A DNA stretch of 64,000 nt from M3007 sp046296435 (GTDB taxonomy: Bacteria > Bacteroidota > Bacteroidia > Chitinophagales > Saprospiraceae): the NCBI GenBank assembly GCA_046296435.1, contig JBKBLI010000007.1, positions 1-64,000 on the forward strand, given 5' to 3'. Within the stretch, counting starts at the first letter, position 1. The number at the start of each line of letters is the position of its first letter. Positions 50,280-58,650 of this stretch are shown piece by piece. The notes under the pieces were generated by a model. It did no database searches, was not told the origin of the DNA, and saw only the letters and a program-made list of their open reading frames with translations. A program made the position numbers and the translations under genes.

Positions 50280-51698
50280 ATGTGTGTTTCGTTTTTTGGC
50301 GGCGCTTGGCGCTTAGCCGCATCTGTCTTGCCTGTGTTCTTGGCACTCATGGCTTCCGGCGCCTTGCTGCAAGCGCAGGCCGACAAGCGGGTGGTGGACA
50401 AAGTCGTGGCCATCGTTGGCGGCGAAATTGTGCAGCTCAGCGACGTGATGGAGCAAGTATCATACGCCCGCCAGCAGCAGCCCAATCTCCCGCCGGATTA
50501 TGATTGCTTTGCGCTGCAAAATATCATCGTGCAAAAAGTGCTGGTGCACCGCGCCAAACTGGACTCCATCGCGGTGAAGGACGAGGAGGTAGAGTTGCAA
50601 CTCGACGCGCGCATAGATCGGCTCATGCTCTACTTCAATCAGGATCCGAAAGCCATCGAGGCGCACTATGGGCAATCGATCGAGCAACTCAAAGACCAGA
50701 CCCGCAACGAACTGCGCAATCAGTTGCTGGCCGAACGCATCCGAAACAAGGTGACGGAGAAGGCCACCATTACTCCCAGCGAGGTACAACAATTTTTCAA
50801 CCAGATCCCCAAGGATTCGCTGCCCTTTTTTGGCTCGGAGGTTGAGATCCGCGAATTGGTTCTGAAGCCTGCGGTCAGCGAGGCCGAGCGCGCCAAGGCC
50901 AAAGCCACCCTGGAGGAACTGCGACAGCGCATTGTGGACGACGGCGAGGATTTCGCCAATTTGGCCCGCAAGTACAGCGACGATCCGGGCAGCGGTTCGG
51001 CAGGCGGCGACCTCGGCTGGCAAAAGCGCGGCGCGTTTGTGCCGGAGTTCGAGGCCATGGCATATAAGTTGGAGAAGAACCAAATCAGTCCGGTGTTCGA
51101 AACCGAATTCGGTTTCCACATCGTGCAGTTGCTTGAGCGGCGCGGCAACTTGCTCAAATCCCGTCATATCCTGATCAAGCCCGAACTTACAGACAGAGAT
51201 TTGGAGCGGACTCAAGCGGCGCTTGATTCGATTCGACAGTTGATCGTGTCGGGCAAAATTGCCTTTACCGAGGCGGTCAAGCGATTCGGCTACAAAAAGG
51301 TGCAGAGCTACAACAACGACGGGCGCGTGGCCAATCCGCGCTCGGGCAATACGTTTTTTGAAGTGGCTGATCTGGATACGGAGATCTTTTTTGCCATTGA
51401 CGACCTTGAGCCTGGCGATATTTCGGCGTCGTTTGGATATCGCGAGGCCGACGGCTCGAAGATGTTTCGCATTGTCGAACTGGTCAGTCGCAGCAAGCCG
51501 CACAAGGCCAACCTGCAACAAGACTACAGCAAAATCCAGGATGCGGCTCTGGAACAAAAAAAGGCGGAATTTTTGGAGTCCTGGATAGAAGAGACGCTGG
51601 CTGATACGTATCTGTGGGTAGATCCGCACTTCGGCGCATGCCCCAATATTCTTGAGATGGTCAAACTCTCCAGCGCCAGCCAAGCCAAATCAAACTGA
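50280..51698 (+). CDS. surA: Periplasmic chaperone/peptidyl-prolyl isomerase SurA
   Basis: Escorts unfolded outer membrane proteins to BamA. I choose ATG 50280, which starts 28 bp after the previous stop and gives a signal peptide ending LLQAQA; the frame also permits 50208. The protein has 472 aa. Residues about 35-170 are the SurA N-terminal chaperone domain (KVVAIVGGEIVQLSDVMEQV). Two parvulin domains follow (about 180-290 and 300-405). The first has the FANLARKYSDDPGSGSAGGDLGW core and ends GFHIVQLLERR; the second opens KSRHILIKPE. The gene ends in a TGATG overlap region with bamA. Confidence 0.93.
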   Translation: MCVSFFGGAWRLAASVLPVFLALMASGALLQAQADKRVVDKVVAIVGGEIVQLSDVMEQVSYARQQQPNLPPDYDCFALQNIIVQKVLVHRAKLDSIAVKDEEVELQLDARIDRLMLYFNQDPKAIEAHYGQSIEQLKDQTRNELRNQLLAERIRNKVTEKATITPSEVQQFFNQIPKDSLPFFGSEVEIRELVLKPAVSEAERAKAKATLEELRQRIVDDGEDFANLARKYSDDPGSGSAGGDLGWQKRGAFVPEFEAMAYKLEKNQISPVFETEFGFHIVQLLERRGNLLKSRHILIKPELTDRDLERTQAALDSIRQLIVSGKIAFTEAVKRFGYKKVQSYNNDGRVANPRSGNTFFEVADLDTEIFFAIDDLEPGDISASFGYREADGSKMFRIVELVSRSKPHKANLQQDYSKIQDAALEQKKAEFLESWIEETLADTYLWVDPHFGACPNILEMVKLSSASQAKSN

Positions 51699-51742
51699 TG
51701 TCGCGCCTAAAACCTTTTTTTCTGCATCACCTTTCACATACC

Positions 51743-54373
51743 ATGAAAATCCGCATATTGTCGCTTTGCTTGCTTTGCCTCGGCCGCCTTGCTCATGCTC
51801 AGACCCCAGACTCCCTCCCTCCGCTCCTGAGCTACGAATCGCCCCGCGAGTACGAGATCGGCGGCGTGCGCGTCACCGGCGCTCAGTATGCCGACGCGAA
51901 TGCCCTGATCACCTTGTCGGGTCTCAGGGTAGGCGAAAAGATTCGCCTGCCGGGCATACAGAGCGCCAAAGCGGTTCAGAAACTTTGGGATCTGAAATTG
52001 TTTACGGACGTACAGGTGTTGCTCGAGCGCACGCAGGGCGATATCGCTTTCCTGGAGATCGTCGTGCAGGAGATGCCGCGCTATTCTCGCCACTCGTTCA
52101 AGGGCGTCANNNNNNNNNNNNNNNNNNNNNNNNNNNNNNNNNNNNNNNNNNNNNNNNNNNNNNNNNNNNNNNNNNNNNNNNNNNNNNNNNNNNNNNNNNN
52201 NNNNNNNAAGAAGAGCAAACACGACGATCTCAACGGGATCATCAACAAGTACCTGCAAAAAGGCGCTATCCTCACCGACAACGCCAAAGCCACGCTCATC
52301 TCCGCGCTGCGCGCGCACTATGCCGGCAAAGGCTACCTCGACGCCCGCATTGCCATCAACGCATCGACCGACGAACGCAGCCCCAATTCCCAAAAATTGG
52401 AGTTTGTCATCGATCCGGGCAATCGCGTCAAGATCAGCAGCATCGCCTTTACGGGCAACAATCAGGTGAAGGCCCGCACGCTGCGCAAAAAAATGAAAGA
52501 AACGGCCCAGACGAGTCGGATCTTCAAAAAATCAAAATTCGTCCGGCAAGACTATCAAGAGGACAAGCGCCTGATCGAGGCCTACTACAATACGCTGGGC
52601 TTCCGCGACGCGCGCGTCGTGAACGATAGCGTGTGGCGCAACGCCAAGGGCCGCCTGATGGTGCGAATTGATCTGGACGAGGGCCGCCGTTACTATTTCC
52701 GAAACATTTCGTGGAAAGGTAACACCCTCTACGAAACCCGATACCTGGACCAGGTGCTGGGTATCGATAAGGGCGACGTCTATAACGAGGAACTGCTCAA
52801 CAAGCGCTTGCAGTTCAGTCAGGACGGGCGCGACATCTCCTCGCTCTATCTCGACAACGGGTATCTCTTCTTCCGCGTCGATCCGATCGAAACTGCCGTT
52901 GACGGCGACTCGATCGATCTGGAATTGCGCATCTTCGAAGGCCCGCAGGCCACCATCGACCGCGTGGTGATCCGCGGCAACGACCGTACGCATGAGCACG
53001 TTATCCGCCGCGAACTTTTTACCAATCCGGGCGATAAGTTCAGCCGCGCCGACATCATCCGCTCTCAGCGCAACATTGTCAACCTCGGCTATTTCAATCC
53101 CGAATCTTTGGGCATCAATACGCCGGTCAACCCCGATCGCGGCACGGTCGATATCGAGTACACCGTAGAGGAGAAACCCTCCGACCAACTCGAACTCTCG
53201 GCTGGCTATCAGCCTTCTACCGCCTTCATCCGCGGGGGCATTATCGGCACGCTCGGCGTGACGTTCAACAACTTCAGCGTGCGCAATCTCAAAGACAAAA
53301 GCGCCTGGAACCCCCTGCCGCAAGGCGACGGCCAGCGCTTCAGCGTACGCGGCCAAACCGCCGGCGACCGCTTCCAGTCCTACAACGCTACCTTCACCGA
53401 ACCCTGGCTCGGCGGCAAAAAGCCGAACTCGCTCACCGTCGGCGGCTTTTTCAACCGCTTCTCGCAGGGATTCTTCGGCTCCGACAACTTCCAGCGGCTC
53501 GATATCATTCAGGGATCCGTAGGCTTTGGCACCCGCCTCAAATTTCCGGACGATAACTTCATCTTCCGGGCAGACCTCGATATCCAAACGCTCAGGCTGA
53601 ACCGCTGGCCAGGCTTCCGCGACGACTTGGGCCGCCTGATCAACGAAGGCTCCTACAACAACTTCAACCTCGGCCTCACCTTCGCACGCAACAGCATCAA
53701 CGACCCCATATACCCGCGCAACGGCTCGCTGATCTCCATGAAGGTGGACTTCACGCCTCCCTATTCGTGGTTCCGAAGCCAGACATTCTACGATACGTCC
53801 AACGTGCGCCAATTGTACCGCGACGTGGAATATGTCAAATGGCGCTTCGACGCTCAGTGGTTCACCACGCTCACAGGCAAATTGGTATTGCACACCAACT
53901 TCAAGCTCGGCCTGCTTGGCCGCTGGTCGCGCAAGACGCCCCTCACGCCTTTCGAACGCTTCGACCTAGGCGGCTCGGGCCTCAACAACCAAAACTTCGG
54001 CCTCAACGGCCGTACCATCGTCAGCCAACGCGGATACGATGAGGCGACGTACTCCAGCCGCTTCCCCGGCGGAGCGGGCGTGTTCCAAAAGGCGACTGTG
54101 GAGGTGCGCTACCCCATTTCGCTCAACCCGCAGAGTACGATCTATCTGCTTGCCTTCGCGCAGGGCGGTAACGCCTGGCTCAATGCGCGGGACTACAATC
54201 CCTTCCAGATGCGCCGCTCTGTGGGCATAGGCGCGCGGGTATTCCTGCCGATGTTTGGCACCTTGGGCTTCGACTTCGGCATCGGCTTTGACAAGCCTGA
54301 ACTCCATGGCCGCACCCGCCGCCTGCGCGATTATTCGACGACCAACATCGTACTTGGCTTCGAACCCGATTAA
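51743..54373 (+). CDS. bamA: Outer membrane protein assembly factor BamA
   Basis: Inserts beta-barrel proteins into the outer membrane. ATG 51743 gives the signal MKIRILSLCLLCLGRLAHAQ; an upstream ATG at 51698 overlaps the surA stop as TGATG and is also possible. The protein is about 876 aa, with a 98-base gap in frame. Five POTRA domains occupy about 35-430 (VRVTGAQYADANALITLSGLR, EIVVQEMPRYSRHSFKGV, IAFTGNNQVKARTLRKKM). The barrel follows with the RxxxxxxPSTAFIRGG and GGSGLNNQNFGL segments (the VRGF/Y-type loop is NFGLNGRTI) and ends VLGFEPD. Confidence 0.95.
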   Translation: MKIRILSLCLLCLGRLAHAQTPDSLPPLLSYESPREYEIGGVRVTGAQYADANALITLSGLRVGEKIRLPGIQSAKAVQKLWDLKLFTDVQVLLERTQGDIAFLEIVVQEMPRYSRHSFKGVXXXXXXXXXXXXXXXXXXXXXXXXXXXXXXXXXKKSKHDDLNGIINKYLQKGAILTDNAKATLISALRAHYAGKGYLDARIAINASTDERSPNSQKLEFVIDPGNRVKISSIAFTGNNQVKARTLRKKMKETAQTSRIFKKSKFVRQDYQEDKRLIEAYYNTLGFRDARVVNDSVWRNAKGRLMVRIDLDEGRRYYFRNISWKGNTLYETRYLDQVLGIDKGDVYNEELLNKRLQFSQDGRDISSLYLDNGYLFFRVDPIETAVDGDSIDLELRIFEGPQATIDRVVIRGNDRTHEHVIRRELFTNPGDKFSRADIIRSQRNIVNLGYFNPESLGINTPVNPDRGTVDIEYTVEEKPSDQLELSAGYQPSTAFIRGGIIGTLGVTFNNFSVRNLKDKSAWNPLPQGDGQRFSVRGQTAGDRFQSYNATFTEPWLGGKKPNSLTVGGFFNRFSQGFFGSDNFQRLDIIQGSVGFGTRLKFPDDNFIFRADLDIQTLRLNRWPGFRDDLGRLINEGSYNNFNLGLTFARNSINDPIYPRNGSLISMKVDFTPPYSWFRSQTFYDTSNVRQLYRDVEYVKWRFDAQWFTTLTGKLVLHTNFKLGLLGRWSRKTPLTPFERFDLGGSGLNNQNFGLNGRTIVSQRGYDEATYSSRFPGGAGVFQKATVEVRYPISLNPQSTIYLLAFAQGGNAWLNARDYNPFQMRRSVGIGARVFLPMFGTLGFDFGIGFDKPELHGRTRRLRDYSTTNIVLGFEPD
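52110..52207. other. Sequence gap (98 N)
   Basis: Undetermined bases within the first POTRA domains of bamA. The frame is kept. Confidence 0.95.
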
Positions 54374-54568
54374 AGGCTACCGACAAGGCCCATCGACGAC
54401 ATAGTCGATCAGCGCTGACAGTTGATCTTTTTTTTATGAAAAAAAGGTGCGAGACAGGCGGGCGACTACAAACGGGGGCGGGCATAACGCCCTCTTCGCC
54501 ACGCCGGGTGCAGTGGGTCTCAGATAAATCCTCAGGGCCGATGCCGCTTTACGCCGTGCGCGGATTTG

Positions 54569-54611
54569 GCCATTGCCCGTTTTTTTTCGAAAGAAAAGGG
54601 CGGGCAATGGC
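54569..54611. repeat. Hairpin with T/A-tract core
   Basis: GCCATTGCCCG (54569-54579) and CGGGCAATGGC (54601-54611) are exact reverse complements. Between them lies T8-CGAAAG-A4-GGG. This is the clearest case of the T/A motif inside a longer perfect inverted repeat. Confidence 0.75.
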
Positions 54612-54648
54612 GGCGTTGCGCGCCGCAGGCTTCTTGCGCGCCGCATCC

Positions 54649-54670
54649 GCTTTTTTTCAAAAAAATTAGC
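54649..54670. repeat. T/A-tract near-palindrome
   Basis: GC-T7-C-A7-TTAGC: GCT at one end, AGC at the other, with complementary tracts between. It lies just upstream of the -7 element of the next gene. Confidence 0.5.
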
Positions 54671-54747
54671 TCCTGCGCCTTACTTTTGTGTCTGAGACGT
54701 CCATAAAGGGGCGTGGTTCTTCTCGTTTTCTCAAAATCTTTACAATT

Positions 54748-56634
54748 ATGTATTCAAAAGTTATTCTGACATGGATATTGGGCGTTATCGCGCTCCCTGT
54801 TTTTTCGCAGGAGAAAATACTAAATTTCAGGCCGGCGGATGGCGTCGAGTTTGTAGAGAATGCAGGCGAGGCATCGCCCCTGATCGAGGCGCCGGTTGCG
54901 GGAGAGGCCGGCATCTTCGACCAGTCGGACAAGTGGTCTGTATCGCTAAGGCCCATCACGAGCCGCAAGCATACCGACGCCGATTTGGCTCAGATCAAAG
55001 CCGAAAAAAAAGCGTTGAAAGAAGCGTCATACTTGCCTGGAAAAGAAGAGGATGCGCCCGAGACGTCCGTAACGCCCCAGTTGGGCGTCAACTTCGAGGC
55101 CAACTGGTCGCTGTTTGGCTCGCCGCCCGACAATACGATGGCGATCTCCAACGGTGGGTTCATTGTGACGGCCAACAACGACGGAATTGAATACTATACG
55201 GCCAGCGGGCAGTTTTTGAAATTCGATTTCTGGTCGGATTTTTTCAATGACAACTCGCTCACCTCGATCATCTACGATCCCCGCGTGATCTACGATCCGG
55301 TGGCCGACCGCTTTGTGATGACGGTGCTGCACGGCAGCACTTCGCAGACCTCAATTGTGCTTTTGTGCTTCTCGAAGAGCAACAATCCTCAGAGCGGTTG
55401 GTGGGTGTACAAACTCAACGGCAATCCGCTCAACGCGGGCAACTGGTTTGACTATCCTGCGCTGGGCTTCTCCAACAACGAGGTCTATATCACCGGCAAC
55501 CTGTTCAACGACAACAATCAGTTTGTACAAGCGGCGATCTATCAGATCTCCAAAGCGGCGGGATACGCAGGGCAAAACGTCAGCTTGAAGCTCTGGTCTA
55601 ATCTCGACGCTACGCCTTTCGCCGCCTTTTCGTTGGTCCCTACGCCTCGGGGGCATCAGGGTAGCTTCGGCCCGGGTATGTACTTCGTGAGCAATCGGGC
55701 GGGGGGCGACAGCCGCGTCAGACTCTGGGACTTAACCGACGACCTGACCGGCAATCCGCAGATCACAGTGGCCAACATCAACGTAAATCCTTACTCGCCT
55801 GCCGCCGACGCGCAGCAACTCGGATCCAACAAGTCTTTGGACAACGGCGATTGCCGCATACAGAACGCTTTTTTTCACAACGGGATCATTCATTTTGTGC
55901 ACAATACCGATGTGGGCCAAGGCTGGAGCGGCATCAGTTACAACCGCCTGACCGTGAGTACGCAAAGCATACAGACAGCTTTATTTGGGGCGCCGGGCAA
56001 TTCTGACTTGGCTTATCCGGTCGCAGCGCCTTTCTCAACTTCCGCCACCGACCGCTCAGTGATGATTGCCTTTTTGCGCACCTCAAGCGCGATCTATCCG
56101 GAGGTGCGGGTGGTCCATTGCGATCAGAATATGAATTGGTCAAACTCAACCCTGATCAAACAAGGCGAAACCTTTGTGAACATGCTCAGCGGCACGGAGC
56201 GCTGGGGCGACTATACGGGCATTGCCCGGCGCCATAACAGCCCTACGCCGCGCGTGTGGGCTGCGGGCAGCTACGGCGGCGATATCCCCTCGCAAAGCGC
56301 CTTCAACCGCTACATAACCTGGGTGGCCGAGATCTTCGCCGGTGCATCGGCGGCCGATGCGCCGGAGGCGGCAATACCGGTATTTCAGGTGGCCCCCAAT
56401 CCGGTCTATGACCTGGCTCAGGTGCGCTTCGAGGTCGAAAGGCGCGAGGAGGTCAGCGTCGAACTCTACGACGCCGGCGGGCGCCTCGTGCGGCTGTTGT
56501 ATCGCGACACGCCTAAGGCGGGCCTCAACGAGTTGCGCTTCAATAAAGGGGCCTTGCGGCCCGGGACCTACTTCCTGATTATCAAAACGGCAAACAATAC
56601 GATCAGACATGAAAAAATGGTTATTCTGGATTAG
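54748..56634 (+). CDS. Secreted protein with T9SS C-terminal sorting domain
   Basis: A 628-aa exported protein. ATG 54748 gives the signal MYSKVILTWILGVIALPVFS; the frame to 54688 runs through the -7 element. The main body (about 110-540) resembles a beta-propeller (NYYTASGQFLKF-like strands, YDPVADRFVMTVLHG, GPGMYFVSNRAGGDS, RWGDYTGIARRHN). It ends in a type A T9SS sorting domain of about 80 residues (FQVAPNPVYDLAQVRFEV, SVELYDAGGRLVR, RHEKMVILD). The function is unknown; no catalytic motif stands out. The final codons overlap the next gene. Confidence 0.87.
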   Translation: MYSKVILTWILGVIALPVFSQEKILNFRPADGVEFVENAGEASPLIEAPVAGEAGIFDQSDKWSVSLRPITSRKHTDADLAQIKAEKKALKEASYLPGKEEDAPETSVTPQLGVNFEANWSLFGSPPDNTMAISNGGFIVTANNDGIEYYTASGQFLKFDFWSDFFNDNSLTSIIYDPRVIYDPVADRFVMTVLHGSTSQTSIVLLCFSKSNNPQSGWWVYKLNGNPLNAGNWFDYPALGFSNNEVYITGNLFNDNNQFVQAAIYQISKAAGYAGQNVSLKLWSNLDATPFAAFSLVPTPRGHQGSFGPGMYFVSNRAGGDSRVRLWDLTDDLTGNPQITVANINVNPYSPAADAQQLGSNKSLDNGDCRIQNAFFHNGIIHFVHNTDVGQGWSGISYNRLTVSTQSIQTALFGAPGNSDLAYPVAAPFSTSATDRSVMIAFLRTSSAIYPEVRVVHCDQNMNWSNSTLIKQGETFVNMLSGTERWGDYTGIARRHNSPTPRVWAAGSYGGDIPSQSAFNRYITWVAEIFAGASAADAPEAAIPVFQVAPNPVYDLAQVRFEVERREEVSVELYDAGGRLVRLLYRDTPKAGLNELRFNKGALRPGTYFLIIKTANNTIRHEKMVILD

Positions 56635-56986
56635 CCTGCCCTTGTTGTGGGGCCTTAACTTGNNNNNNNNNNNNNNNNNNNNNNNNNNNNNNNNNNNNNN
56701 NNNNNNNNNNNNNNNNNNNNNNNNNNNNNNNNNNNNNNNNNNNNNNNNNNNNNNNNNNNNNGCTGCCTGCCACAAAAACCGCGCAGGTAAAGACCAAACC
56801 CCAAAAAGCCCAGATGTGCGCGAGGGCATGAGCGAGGCGCGGGAAGCGGGCGAAGGCGCCGATACGCTGTCAAAGGATGCCTTGTACCGCGAGAAAAACA
56901 ATACGCCGGTGAAGGAGTCGCCCAAGCACGACGCTCCCGAACAAAAGGAGATAGACGAACAAAAGAAACAAAAGCGCAAACAATGA
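56609..56986 (+). CDS. Small hypothetical protein, tentative
   Basis: A 125-codon frame with a 99-base gap at residues 19-51. It starts MKKWLFWISLPLLWGLNL, a plausible signal or membrane helix, and after the gap is hydrophilic with a Lys/Glu-rich tail (EQKEIDEQKKQKRKQ). The start overlaps the T9SS substrate by 26 bp and the frame differs, which could mean co-translation. Because of the gap and the low-complexity tail it may not be real. A hairpin follows immediately. Confidence 0.45.
   Translation: MKKWLFWISLPLLWGLNLXXXXXXXXXXXXXXXXXXXXXXXXXXXXXXXXXAACHKNRAGKDQTPKSPDVREGMSEAREAGEGADTLSKDALYREKNNTPVKESPKHDAPEQKEIDEQKKQKRKQ
56663..56761. other. Sequence gap (99 N)
   Basis: Undetermined bases inside the tentative small gene. 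Confidence 0.95.
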
Positions 56987-56989
56987 CGA

Positions 56990-57025
56990 AATAGGGGCGT
57001 GGATCAGATGATCTGCGCCCCTATT
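56990..57025 (+). terminator. Hairpin after the T9SS substrate and small gene
   Basis: AATAGGGGCG (56990-56999) pairs with CGCCCCTATT (57016-57025) around GATCAGATGATC, itself self-complementary. No T-run follows, so it is a transcript-end or processing hairpin rather than a classical terminator. Confidence 0.5.
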
Positions 57026-57329
57026 GGCTTGCCGCTGTCGGGCTAACCCTGTCCTCTCGCCCACCCCCGCGCCCCGAGCCTTGTTGCCCCACATGACATG
57101 CCGAGGCCCCATGTCAGAGGGAGCGGCGCTTGCAAAAGCGCATTTTTTAGAGATGCCGGGCCGTGCTCTGTCTTGCCGCTTTGCGCCATTCAATGGATGT
57201 AGGGCCTCGGCGATGCGCGCGGCGTCAGCCGGGACAAACACGCCCGATAGCAACGCGCCATACCTTTGATGCATCAATTTTGCGCTTTCTTCCGTAAAGG
57301 CTTTATCTTTGCCTGTAAAATAGCAGGGC
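57026..57329. other. Intergenic region with promoter
   Basis: About 300 bp with no gene. It holds the promoter at 57278-57311 and an additional TACCTTTG at 57261-57268 without a matching -33 box. Confidence 0.45.
57278..57311 (+). promoter_or_regulatory. Promoter of the aminoacyl-transferase-like gene
   Basis: TTTTG (57278-57282) is followed after 21 nt by TATCTTTG (57304-57311). The predicted start near 57318 leaves about 12 nt to ATG 57330. Confidence 0.7.
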
Positions 57330-58085
57330 ATGTATCCAAAGCCTTTAGCCGTATTCGACGATATATCGTTCAATCCGCGCCCCATGTTCGATATTGTAGG
57401 CATGGAGCCTTTGGATCCAGCGATTTTTGATCTTTTTTGCGAGGATGGCTGGTGCTACTGGTCGGACGCTTTTTTCCGAAAAAACTATCAGGAATGGCGC
57501 GGACAGTACTGTCGGGTGGTCGTAGTGCGGATCCGTATCTCGGAGTTCAGCATGAGTAAGAGCCAGCGCAAGTGTCTGCGCCGCAATCAGGGACTGGATA
57601 TCCGCGTCAGGCCGATCCGAATTGAGCAGATTCACGAGGATTTGTTCGAAAAGCACACGCTCCGGTTTGACGTCAATCGGCCGCAGTCAAGCGTCAGTTT
57701 TTTTTCGGAGTGGAGCCACATGATGCCTGCTCCGGGGTTTCAACTCGAGTTGTGGGACAAAGACCGATTGGTAGCGGCGAGTTTCTTCCATGTAGGCGAA
57801 AGAAGCGTGATGGGTAATTACTGTATTTACGATCCAAACGAGATCCAATGGAAAAGTCTCGGTATGATGACTATGCTGATCGAATTGCAGATGACTGCAA
57901 AGTTGAAACGCGAATTTTATTATCCCGGACTGGTTTACGACATCCCTAGCGAGTTCAATTACAAGCTCAATTTCAACGGTTTGGAATACTTCGACTGGTG
58001 GGGCAATTGGTATCCCCTGCCCCGCGTGCCGCTGAGTTCCTGGCGCGCTGAATGGGGTGGCGGATTGCCGGTCGATCAAATTTGA
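57330..58085 (+). CDS. Arginyl/leucyl-tRNA protein transferase-like (Bpt/ATE fold)
   Basis: A 251-aa cytosolic protein with the GNAT-like fold of arginyl- and leucyl-tRNA:protein transferases. The segment MSKSQRKCLRRNQGLDIRV (about 72-90) matches the SxSQRRxxRRN motif of bacterial Bpt and eukaryotic ATE1 C-terminal domains. LWDKDRLVAASFFHVG (about 142) and NYCIYDPNEIQWKSLG match the family core, as does FYYPGLVYDIPSEFNYKLNF near 196. It lacks the N-terminal Cys cluster of full ATE1/Bpt proteins, so enzymatic activity is uncertain. A role in N-end-rule labelling is inference. Confidence 0.75.
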   Translation: MYPKPLAVFDDISFNPRPMFDIVGMEPLDPAIFDLFCEDGWCYWSDAFFRKNYQEWRGQYCRVVVVRIRISEFSMSKSQRKCLRRNQGLDIRVRPIRIEQIHEDLFEKHTLRFDVNRPQSSVSFFSEWSHMMPAPGFQLELWDKDRLVAASFFHVGERSVMGNYCIYDPNEIQWKSLGMMTMLIELQMTAKLKREFYYPGLVYDIPSEFNYKLNFNGLEYFDWWGNWYPLPRVPLSSWRAEWGGGLPVDQI

Positions 58086-58231
58086 CCTTACGCGCGCCAT
58101 ACGAATACAACTTGACGGCGTTTGGATGCGTTATTGCGGGCGTCGCGATTTGGCGCAGAGACCTACAAGCGTCCTCAGCGAGAAAGTTTGCGATTTTTCA
58201 ATACGGTATCGCCGGGCGCCCAAAGTTGGAT

Positions 58232-58612
58232 ATGAATATGGCGACTGAAGACTGGGAATTAGATTTTGAGTACCTGAGGGTACAACATATTGTGAAGGAT
58301 TCGATGAAGCGCGACGCGCTCCCTGATCTCAACGTGATCCTGTTGTTGATCGGCATACAGGAACTCGGACGCTGGAAGAAAGACTTCACCAAAGAAGAGA
58401 AGCAAGATCTGATGCATATCGCCGTCTGCCGCCTATTGAGCTACGAGGGTTATTTCGAATTTGCAGGCCGCGATGCAGACGGCTGGCCGCACTGGCGCCA
58501 GATCCGCGAAATGCAGGCCATGTCGCTTGACGCTCAGGAACAATTCCTTAAAGGATTCGTGGTGCGTTATTTCAAAGACCTGGAAGCCGATAATGGGGGC
58601 TTCCAGATCTGA
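58232..58612 (+). CDS. Conserved small protein of Bacteroidota, unknown function
   Basis: A 126-aa soluble protein from ATG 58232 (MNMATEDWELDFEYLRVQHI). The upstream extension of the frame to 58052 overlaps the previous gene and is not protein-like. The segments ALPDLNVILLLIGIQELG, FTKEEKQDLMHIAVCRLLS and DADGWPHWRQI are strongly patterned and appear conserved across the phylum. The family is not functionally characterised. It probably follows the transferase-like gene in the same transcript; no signal or membrane segment is present. Confidence 0.8.
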   Translation: MNMATEDWELDFEYLRVQHIVKDSMKRDALPDLNVILLLIGIQELGRWKKDFTKEEKQDLMHIAVCRLLSYEGYFEFAGRDADGWPHWRQIREMQAMSLDAQEQFLKGFVVRYFKDLEADNGGFQI

Positions 58613-58650
58613 GGCAGGGATGGCGGCGTTTGGCCCGAACCCGATTGCGC

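Larger units (their letters stand above)
54374..54747. other. Intergenic region with three T/A-tract motifs
   Basis: No gene is supported. A weak bamA terminator may be formed by GATCA/TGATC (54407-54427) and T9. T/A-tract motifs lie at 54428-54447, 54579-54600 and 54649-54670. A TACTTTTG -7 element at 54681-54688 precedes the next gene by 60 bp. Confidence 0.5.

Noticed and set aside
52532..53893. A 453-codon minus-strand frame inside bamA
   Set aside because: It is fully inside bamA, whose POTRA and barrel motifs are clear; the antisense frame has no domain and biased composition.
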